A stretch of DNA of 10,644 nt from an uncultured Pseudomonas sp. Lineage in GTDB: Bacteria > Pseudomonadota > Gammaproteobacteria > Pseudomonadales > Pseudomonadaceae. Shown in pieces: positions 1 to 5,539 of the stretch. The position numbers and the translations under genes were made by a program. Where the stretch lies: the NCBI GenBank assembly GCA_946886875.1, contig CAMPJN010000102.1, positions 1-10,644 on the forward strand, in the 5' to 3' direction. The notes under the pieces were generated by a model. That model saw only the letters and a list, made by a program, of their open reading frames with translations. It did not search any database and was not told the origin of the DNA. Every line of letters begins with the position of its first letter. Positions within the stretch are counted from its first letter, which is position 1.

Positions 1-1962
1 TGGCACGCCTATCGCCCGGAGCGACCGGCCAACCTGATCGTGCTGGCCTGCGGCTTTCTCGCCGTCGGCCTGCTGGATTTCGCCCACGCGCTGTCTTACC
101 TCGGCATGCCGATCTTCGTCACCCCGGCCTCGGTGGAAAAAGCCATCAATTTCTGGCTGGCCGCGCGTCTGGTGGCGGCCGCAACCCTGCTGGTCATCGC
201 CTTTCGGCCCTGGCAACCGCTGGCTTCGGCGAACAGCCGTTATCTGTTGCTGGCAGCGGCGCTGCTGCTGGTGGGCGGAGTCTACGTGCTGCAACTGGGC
301 TTCCCACACCTGTGGCCACGCACCTTCATTGCCGGTTCCGGACTGACCCCATTCAAGATCGTCATGGAATGGTTGATCATCGCCCTGCTGGTGGTGGCCG
401 CCCTGCGCTTCAACCGGCTGCAAAGCGAGGAGCAGCCCTACGATACCCAAGGCATGCTGGTAGCGGTATTGCTGTCGATTCTCTCCGAGCTGTGCTTTAC
501 CGCCTATAGCAACGTCAACGACCTCTTCAGCCTGCTCGGCCACGTCTACAAAGTCATCGCCTACTGCTTCATCTACCGCGTGGTGTTCGTCTCCAGCGTG
601 CGTGCGCCCTATGAGCGCCTGAGCGTCGAAATCGCCGAGCGCGAGGCGGCCGAGCAACGGGTCGAGGTGCTGGCGTTCTACGACGGTCTCACCGGTCTGC
701 CCAACCTGACCCTGCTGCAGGATCGCACCGAGCAGGCACTGACCGCCTCCGCCCGTGATCGCACCCATGTGGCGTTGCTCTATCTCGACCTCGATCGCTT
801 CAAGCTGATCAACGACTCGCTCGGCCATTCCTTTGGCGACAATCTGCTGCGCGGTGTCGCCGACCGTCTGCAGCATTGCGTACACAGCACCGACACCATC
901 TGTCGTCCGGGCGGCGACAAGTTCGTCATCCTCCTGACCGACATGGAAGACACCGAAGAAATCGCCGCCGTGCCGGAGACCATCGCCACTCAGTTGGCCC
1001 ACCCCTTCAGCGTTCTTGGCCATAGCATCAGCGTCTCGGCCACCATCGGTATCGCCGTGGCGCCGAGCGACGGGCAGGATTTCGAAACCCTGCTGCGCAA
1101 CGCCGAAACGGCCATGTACAAGGCCAAGGGCGACAATAACCGGGCCTGGCGTTTCTATGACGCGGCCATGAATGCTGAAATGGTCGAACGGCTCAACCTG
1201 ATCAATGGCTTACGCCATGCCCTGGAGCGCCAGCAGCTGCTGCTGCACTTTCAATTGCAATTCGACCTGCACAGCGGCCGCGTCGTCGGCGCCGAGGCGC
1301 TGGTGCGTTGGCAGCATCCGGAGTGGGGCCTAGTGCTGCCGATGCGCTTCATTCCGGTGGCCGAAGAAAGCCAGCTGATCATTCCCATCGGCGAGTGGGT
1401 CATTCACCAGGCCTGCCATCAGGCCATGGCCTGGCGCCGGGAAGGGCTGTCGATTCCGCGGATCGCGGTCAATCTGTCACCCCTGCAACTGCACAAGGGC
1501 AATATCGAACAGGTGGTGATCGCCGCTCTCGCCGCCAGCGGCCTGCCCGCCTCGGCGCTGGAACTGGAACTGACCGAATCGAGCCTGATCGATGACACCG
1601 AGCAGGTGCTGGTCGCCGTGCAGCGGCTCAAGGCCCTGGGGGTGATGCTGTCGATCGATGACTTCGGCACCGGCTATTCCAGCCTGGCCTACCTGCGCCG
1701 CCTGGCGGTGGACAAGCTGAAGATCGACCAATCTTTCATCCGCGACCTGACCAATACCAGCGACGGCATCACCCTGGTCACTGCCATCCTGCATATGGCC
1801 CAGTCGCTGGGGTTGAAGACCCTCGCCGAAGGCGTGGAGGACGAGCGTACCGCCGATGAGCTGCGGCGCCTGGGTTGCGCCGAAGTACAGGGCTACCTGT
1901 ATGCCAAGCCGTTGCCGGTGGATGAGGTGACAGCGGCCCTGAAAGCGCTATCGCAAACGTAA
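1..1962 (+). CDS. MASE3-GGDEF-EAL membrane protein, 5' end missing (likely c-di-GMP phosphodiesterase)
   Basis: The reading frame is open from base 1, so the true start lies upstream; the GTG at 40 is internal. The first ~590 bases encode several hydrophobic segments with the HALSYLGMP stretch (about 91-117) typical of MASE3 sensor domains, so the protein sits in the inner membrane. A GGDEF domain follows (about 664-1140; DGLTGLPN at 682-705), but its signature at 910-924 reads GGDKF. The metal-binding/catalytic Glu is Lys, and the RxxD inhibitory site is not recognisable, so cyclase activity is doubtful. The EAL domain (about 1195-1950) keeps EALVRW (EAL at 1294-1302), NLS, the Glu in LELTES, DDFGTGYSS (from 1657), LKIDQSF and EGVE...QGY, which is the full active phosphodiesterase set. 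Expected role: hydrolysis of c-di-GMP to pGpG under control of an unknown signal. The domain order is clear; in vivo activity is inferred. Confidence 0.93.
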   Translation, partial: WHAYRPERPANLIVLACGFLAVGLLDFAHALSYLGMPIFVTPASVEKAINFWLAARLVAAATLLVIAFRPWQPLASANSRYLLLAAALLLVGGVYVLQLGFPHLWPRTFIAGSGLTPFKIVMEWLIIALLVVAALRFNRLQSEEQPYDTQGMLVAVLLSILSELCFTAYSNVNDLFSLLGHVYKVIAYCFIYRVVFVSSVRAPYERLSVEIAEREAAEQRVEVLAFYDGLTGLPNLTLLQDRTEQALTASARDRTHVALLYLDLDRFKLINDSLGHSFGDNLLRGVADRLQHCVHSTDTICRPGGDKFVILLTDMEDTEEIAAVPETIATQLAHPFSVLGHSISVSATIGIAVAPSDGQDFETLLRNAETAMYKAKGDNNRAWRFYDAAMNAEMVERLNLINGLRHALERQQLLLHFQLQFDLHSGRVVGAEALVRWQHPEWGLVLPMRFIPVAEESQLIIPIGEWVIHQACHQAMAWRREGLSIPRIAVNLSPLQLHKGNIEQVVIAALAASGLPASALELELTESSLIDDTEQVLVAVQRLKALGVMLSIDDFGTGYSSLAYLRRLAVDKLKIDQSFIRDLTNTSDGITLVTAILHMAQSLGLKTLAEGVEDERTADELRRLGCAEVQGYLYAKPLPVDEVTAALKALSQT

Positions 1963-2002
1963 AACTTGGCGCAATCCCCCTCGCCTAAAGCTTGAATCCG
2001 CC

Positions 2003-2032
2003 TTGTCCTCGGCAACCCAAGCTGCCTACCAT
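2003..2032 (+). promoter_or_regulatory. Candidate sigma-70 promoter for the AraC-type gene
   Basis: TTGTCC (2003-2008) and TACCAT (2027-2032) are separated by 18 bases and would place the transcript start about 15 bases before the ribosome binding site at 2044. Both hexamers are imperfect, so this is a weak call by eye. Confidence 0.25.
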
Positions 2033-2043
2033 CGCGCAACGTC

Positions 2044-2049
2044 AAGGAG
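2044..2049 (+). promoter_or_regulatory. Ribosome binding site that decides the AraC-type start
   Basis: AAGGAG lies five bases before the ATG at 2055. The frame is also open to an upstream TTG at 1992, but that codon lacks a comparable site and would add 21 residues outside the family pattern. Confidence 0.85.
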
Positions 2050-2054
2050 CAGTT

Positions 2055-3053
2055 ATGCGCGAACGTACCATCGCCAGCCATTTTGTCCGCGCCGCCTTGC
2101 GCGGGGCCGAGCGTCAGGGCCACGACTGTGCGGCGCTGCTGCGCCAGGCGGGTATCCAGCCAGCCCTGCTCGAAGAACCGCGAGCACGGGTCGCCCCGGA
2201 ACAGTTCGCCTGCCTGCTGCAACTGCTCTGGGAAAGCCTCGACGACGAGTACCTGGGCTTCGGCCCACAGCGCAGCAAGCGCGGCACCTTCGCCATGATG
2301 TGCCACGCCATCATCCACTGCCATTCGCTGGAAAAAGCCCTCGGCCGTGGCGCCCTGTTCTATAGCCTGTTCCCCGATGCACCAAATATCGCCCTGAGCC
2401 ACGAAGGCGACTGGGCACGCCTGTCGGTGGACCACTCGATGCTCTGCGACCCGGATCATTTCCTGGTGGAAAGCCTGCTGGTGATCTGGCATCGCCTCGG
2501 CAGTTGGCTGATCGGCCAGCGCATCCGCCTGGAAGAAGCCACCTTCACCTACGCCGAACCTGCCCATGCGGCCGAATACGAATTGCTGTTTCCCTGTAGC
2601 CGGCGTTTTTCCGCCGGGCGTACCAGCCTGTTGTTCCATGCCCGCTACCTGAGCATGCCGCTGCTACAGGACGAACGCACGCTCAAGCAGTTCCTCCTGC
2701 ACTCCCCCGCCGACCTGCTGTCCCGCCCCGACGGCGGCGACAGCCTGATCAGCCAGATCCGCCGCCAACTGGGTCGCGACTGCAGCAACTGGCCGGATCT
2801 CGAAGCAGTCGCGCAGCAACTGCATATGAGCCCGCAAACCCTACGCCGCCACCTGCGCGAGGAAGGCTCGAGTTTTCAGGAGTTGAAAGACCACCTGCGC
2901 CGCGACCTGGCCATCTATCACCTGGGCCGCGACGAACTGGCGATTCAGGATATTGCCGAGCAGCTGGGGTTCTCCGAGCCTTCGGCGTTTCATCGGGCGT
3001 TTAAGAAATGGACGGGGTTAACGCCAGGGGCTTATCGGGCGCAGGAGGGGTGA
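2055..3053 (+). CDS. AraC-family transcriptional regulator with arabinose-binding-type N-terminal domain
   Basis: This is a 332-residue cytoplasmic DNA-binding regulator. Residues about 20-210 match the arabinose-binding-type effector domain (PF12625-like) found in OruR/ArgR-like pseudomonad AraC proteins. The C-terminal ~90 residues hold two helix-turn-helix motifs: about 248-272 (VAQQLHMSPQTLRRHLREEG) and about 296-320 (IQDIAEQLGFSEPSAFHRAF, then KKWTGLTPGAYR). The second is the conserved AraC signature. The length is normal for this subfamily. The start is chosen by the AAGGAG five bases upstream. It lies 92 bases after the MASE3-GGDEF-EAL stop in the same orientation, with a possible promoter of its own. 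The next gene belongs to a compositionally different islet, so no target operon is adjacent. The effector and target are unknown; I do not recognise a specific named orthologue. Confidence 0.92.
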   Translation: MRERTIASHFVRAALRGAERQGHDCAALLRQAGIQPALLEEPRARVAPEQFACLLQLLWESLDDEYLGFGPQRSKRGTFAMMCHAIIHCHSLEKALGRGALFYSLFPDAPNIALSHEGDWARLSVDHSMLCDPDHFLVESLLVIWHRLGSWLIGQRIRLEEATFTYAEPAHAAEYELLFPCSRRFSAGRTSLLFHARYLSMPLLQDERTLKQFLLHSPADLLSRPDGGDSLISQIRRQLGRDCSNWPDLEAVAQQLHMSPQTLRRHLREEGSSFQELKDHLRRDLAIYHLGRDELAIQDIAEQLGFSEPSAFHRAFKKWTGLTPGAYRAQEG

Positions 3054-3065
3054 GGCGCCGTGCTG

Positions 3066-3103
3066 CATAAGCGTGCTTGCCGTTTGCAATGGGAATGCTT
3101 ATG
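3066..3103. repeat. Inverted repeat after the AraC-type gene
   Basis: CATAAGC (3066-3072) pairs with GCTTATG (3097-3103) around a 24-base spacer that itself contains TTGC...GCAA. It starts 12 bases after the regulator's stop and has no T-run, so it may be a weak terminator or chance. It sits at the left edge of the AT-rich islet. Confidence 0.35.
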
Positions 3104-3236
3104 GTCGGTGGCTATCTAGCTGGCCAGTTGCTACTTAGTGAATTGGTGCAACACCATTGTCTTTTAAACAAACCTGTCTCTGCGCTCGCAAAAGTCCGCT
3201 TTTTTACCTATCGCTAGCCCTCAAAAGGATTTGTGA

Positions 3237-4184
3237 GTGAACCTAAAACAAGCATTAGAAAAAATCCTATCCGAATATTTAATCGAAAAAGAATCCAACC
3301 CGTTTGCTGGAAATGCCCTAGCTGAGTTTTTGCGCTCAGAATTTCCAAAAACCATAAACAATATTCTTGGAACATCTGATCGTCACTTGGTAAAAGGTAG
3401 TGCTGGCAAAGGGGTATGGACCAACGTGCCCTGGGTGGCAATTCTCGATAAAACAGTAACCGACACTCCTCAGAAGGGCTTTTATTTAGTTTACCTATTC
3501 TGCGAAGACGGAAGCGGCTTATATATCTCGCTAAACCAAGGGGTAACTGACCTTAAGCAACAATATGGCAGCTCAGTCAGAAACGCTTTAAAAGTTAAAG
3601 CGAGCGATTATGCAGCTCAAATTCCATATAATTTATCAGCCGTGCTAGCTGGCCCAATAAATTTAAAGACCACCCAAAAAATGAGCCTTGGTGAGCTATA
3701 TGAGAACGGAGCCATTTACTCCAGATACTATCAAGCCGGCGCATTACCAACCAACTCAGAGCTCGAATTTCACCTTAACGAATTCATTGACCTATATTTG
3801 AGACTTGTCATAAATCAAAGCGCCCCAAAATCCTCAACAATAGTTGAAGACGATGAGGAAGGGTTAAGCATTGAAGACGGCACCAGACTCCGCGAACACA
3901 AGCGTATCGAAAGAAATCAAAAGCTTGCGAGAAAAGCCAAAGAAATACAAGGCTATACATGCAAGTCATGCGGCTTTGATTTTGAGAAAAAATACGGGGT
4001 AATTGGCAAGGGTTTTATTGAAGCACACCATCTAACACCGGTAAGCACCCTAAAAAGTAAAAAAATTGGCTTAGATCCAAAAAAAGACTTCACAGTTCTC
4101 TGTTCAAACTGCCATCGCATGATTCACAAAACAGAATTCGTAGACCGCGTCGAGGAATTTAAAACAGCGTATGTGGTTAGTTAA
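3237..4184 (+). CDS. DUF3578 (MrcB_N-like)-HNH endonuclease, candidate modification-dependent restriction enzyme
   Basis: This 315-residue protein has two parts. Residues about 14-190 resemble DUF3578/MrcB_N, the N-terminal domain of McrB-like restriction proteins: KGSAGKGVWTNVPWVAILD at about 53-71, then GFYLVYLFCEDGSGLYISLN at 81-100. An acidic linker (about 204-214) leads to an McrA-like HNH domain with CKSC (242-245), EAHH (262-265) and VLCSNCHRMIH (287-297), which supplies the zinc-binding cysteines and catalytic histidines. The start must be GTG at 3237: an in-frame TGA lies directly before it, and AAAAGGA sits seven bases upstream. The gene is far more AT-rich than its flanks (18 of 60 bases are G or C at 3241-3300, against 35 of 60 at 901-960) and uses TTA, ATA and AGA codons. 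Family knowledge suggests cutting of modified or foreign DNA; the substrate is unknown. No AAA+ McrB or McrC partner is present. Confidence 0.9.
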   Translation: MNLKQALEKILSEYLIEKESNPFAGNALAEFLRSEFPKTINNILGTSDRHLVKGSAGKGVWTNVPWVAILDKTVTDTPQKGFYLVYLFCEDGSGLYISLNQGVTDLKQQYGSSVRNALKVKASDYAAQIPYNLSAVLAGPINLKTTQKMSLGELYENGAIYSRYYQAGALPTNSELEFHLNEFIDLYLRLVINQSAPKSSTIVEDDEEGLSIEDGTRLREHKRIERNQKLARKAKEIQGYTCKSCGFDFEKKYGVIGKGFIEAHHLTPVSTLKSKKIGLDPKKDFTVLCSNCHRMIHKTEFVDRVEEFKTAYVVS

Positions 4185-4200
4185 CGATGTCCAAATCGTT
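4183..4200. repeat. Hairpin overlapping the HNH stop codon
   Basis: AACGAT (4183-4188) and ATCGTT (4195-4200) are perfectly complementary around a six-base loop. The stem is short and has no T-run, so it is a poor terminator; it could act as a 3'-end stabiliser between the nuclease and LRR genes. Confidence 0.35.
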
Positions 4201-4207
4201 CACCTCG

Positions 4208-4250
4208 CTCGCTGAGCTAAAGCCCCCATTAATCTATAGCCAACCGCCGC
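4208..4250. repeat. Possible diverged REP copy between the nuclease and LRR genes
   Basis: CTCGC at 4208-4212 followed by GCTAAAGCCCC (4216-4226), then AGCCAA and a CCGCCG stretch, lines up in the same order with the REP at 5347-5385 (CTCGC, GCTAAAGCCCC, AGCCAA, GCCGGCGG). The longest exact match is 11 bases, so this is suggestive only. Confidence 0.3.
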
Positions 4251-4254
4251 GGAG
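4251..4254 (+). promoter_or_regulatory. Ribosome binding site that decides the LRR start
   Basis: GGAG lies six bases before ATG 4261 but only three before the overlapping GTG 4258, which favours the ATG. Confidence 0.65.
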
Positions 4255-4260
4255 AAAGTG

Positions 4261-5262
4261 ATGCAGCACCGCATAACCGACAGCAACAATCTAACTGACG
4301 CCGAAGCACTCTTGGCTGAGGGTGGAAAAGTTGTTGTTCAGTTTTCTGGCCCGACGTATTTACAGAGCACATTGCGAAGACTTAACGAACTTGCGAAGTT
4401 CTATAAAAACCGAGTTGAGATTAGGTTCTACGGACATTACAGCTCGTCATTCGACCTCAACACGCTTAAGCAAGTGGAAAATGTCAGCAACCTTTCTATT
4501 GACTGTCTTTTGAACGTCTCAAATTTTGAAGCCATTAATGAACTTCATTGGCTGGATCGATTAAGCATTGGCGTATACAACGAGTTGCCCGAAGATATTC
4601 TCTCGTATCCATCTTTAGAAAATCTTAGATCTCTAACCATCTCGGAAAGCAAGCAAAGGAAGTTGAATCTTTCGCATCTCTCTAGATTTCATCGACTTCA
4701 TAACCTGTACCTCGTCGGACATACCCGCTCCATTGAGACTGTTGGGTTATTGTCGAATTTGAATAGTCTTGGCCTGTCCCAAATTGGAAGCAAGCAGGGG
4801 CTGGGCTTTTTAAACTCCCTTGAGGGACTGAAAAAACTGACCGTTATCTTGGGCGGGAGGGAAAACCTGAATGAGGTCTTTAGCCAATCGCTTGAGGAAC
4901 TTGAAGTTATTCGTGTCAGGGGCGTTTCTGAGCTAATTACAGGAAATTTCCCTAGGCTAAAAAGTCTGAGAATAGAAGATCAAATTCGGCTTACCGAGCT
5001 TTCATTTGGCAGTAAGAGCCGGGATTTGCAAAGCATCTTTATAGGCAACTGCAAGGAGCTAACCTCACTGAAGGGACTATGCAAACTATCTTCTTTGGAG
5101 CGGTTGCGCGTATTCCAAACGAGTGTGGATTTTGATCGGCTTGTTTCCGAAGGGCTTCCGCCAGATCTCAGTGAGTTCGCGTTCTATAGCCGTTCGAGAA
5201 AAATGGACGTTGAAATTCACAAAAAACTAGCTGCCATGGGTTATCAATTGAGTGGCGGCTAA
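4261..5262 (+). CDS. Leucine-rich-repeat protein of unknown function
   Basis: The product is a 333-residue soluble protein with no signal peptide or membrane segment. From about residue 75 to 310 it is built of roughly ten or eleven units of 21-25 residues carrying LxxLxL-type strands, for example LDRLSIG (98), LRSLTIS (122), LHNLYLV (146), LNSLGLS (167), LKKLTVI (190), LKSLRIE (233), LQSIFIG (256) and LERLRVF (279). This predicts a curved solenoid used for protein binding. The first ~65 residues (KVVVQFSGP, VEIRFYGHY) probably form an N-terminal cap. No enzymatic motif is visible. The start is ATG 4261, set by GGAG at 4251. It follows the HNH gene by 76 bases on the same strand and shares its AT-rich composition (24 of 60 bases G or C at 4621-4680), so the pair may have arrived together. 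The function, and any partnership with the nuclease, are unknown. Confidence 0.85.
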   Translation: MQHRITDSNNLTDAEALLAEGGKVVVQFSGPTYLQSTLRRLNELAKFYKNRVEIRFYGHYSSSFDLNTLKQVENVSNLSIDCLLNVSNFEAINELHWLDRLSIGVYNELPEDILSYPSLENLRSLTISESKQRKLNLSHLSRFHRLHNLYLVGHTRSIETVGLLSNLNSLGLSQIGSKQGLGFLNSLEGLKKLTVILGGRENLNEVFSQSLEELEVIRVRGVSELITGNFPRLKSLRIEDQIRLTELSFGSKSRDLQSIFIGNCKELTSLKGLCKLSSLERLRVFQTSVDFDRLVSEGLPPDLSEFAFYSRSRKMDVEIHKKLAAMGYQLSGG

Positions 5263-5266
5263 CGGC

Positions 5267-5283
5267 TCGCCCGTGAGGGGCGA
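5267..5283. repeat. Short hairpin after the LRR gene
   Basis: TCGCCC (5267-5272) and GGGCGA (5278-5283) form a perfect six-base-pair GC-rich stem around GTGAG, four bases after the LRR stop. There is no T-run on the plus strand, so at best it is a weak transcription end or RNA-protecting stem. Confidence 0.4.
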
Positions 5284-5344
5284 AACCAAAAACTCAAAAT
5301 CACCACGCTAATAAATTTGTCGCATAACCCGAACACATGCAAAA

Positions 5345-5395
5345 GCTCGCGGCTAAAGCCCCTCCTACAAAGCCAAGGCCGGCGGCATGCCTTGG
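5345..5395 (-). repeat. Pseudomonas REP element plus adjoining inverted repeat
   Basis: Read on the minus strand, 5369-5345 gives TGTAGGAGGGGCTTTAGCC followed by GCGAGC, the familiar pseudomonad REP sequence with the palindromic core GGCTAAAGCC (5351-5360). Directly next to it, CCAAGGC (5373-5379) pairs with GCCTTGG (5389-5395) around nine bases. REPs of this class are mobilised by RAYT transposases; none is in the window. Confidence 0.8.
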
Positions 5396-5480
5396 TTCGT
5401 AGGGTGGTCGGGGTGCGCAGGTTGAATAACGCGATACCCATCAACAGCTGTGGTGGCAAACGCTTCGCGGTTTTCACCTT
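5396..5480. repeat. Composite intergenic repeat (GTAGGGTGG / GGTGGCAAACGC type)
   Basis: TTCGTAGGGTGG (5396-5407), GATACCCATC (about 5433-5442) and GGTGGCAAACGC-TTC-GCGGTTTTCACC (5452-5478, nine of twelve stem positions pairing) resemble pieces of intergenic repeats that recur in Pseudomonas chromosomes. Family assignment is from memory of such sequences. No gene is supported here, and the remainder up to 5539 holds nothing else clear. Confidence 0.5.
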
Positions 5481-5539
5481 ACGCCGGCGCACGAGGCCGT
5501 TGCTTGGTTAGACAGAAGCCTTTGCGCAAACACCCTGAC

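Noticed and set aside
1893..2639. Long minus-strand frame of 248 codons opposite the EAL end and the AraC-type gene
   Set aside because: It is the high-GC shadow of two well-supported genes and carries no recognisable domain.
5259..5492. Minus-strand frame of 77 codons over the repeat cluster
   Set aside because: Its protein contains RRGFSRELLHVFG, which is simply the translation of the REP sequence; such frames are a common artefact in pseudomonads. No ribosome binding site is evident.
5507..5513. GTTAGAC resembling the GTTRRRY half of an integron attC site, which would make the islet genes cassettes
   Set aside because: No matching RYYYAAC half lies at attC distance upstream and the intervening sequence is REP and other repeats. 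The nuclease-LRR gap also lacks attC halves.
5521..5530. TTTGCGCAAA palindrome downstream of the 7TMR-DISM gene as a terminator
   Set aside because: The stem is only five base pairs, AT-rich at the base, with no loop and no T-run; it is probably incidental.
3054..5539. CRISPR array, phage integrase or transposase in the AT-rich islet
   Set aside because: No regularly spaced identical repeats and no frame with integrase or transposase motifs were seen.
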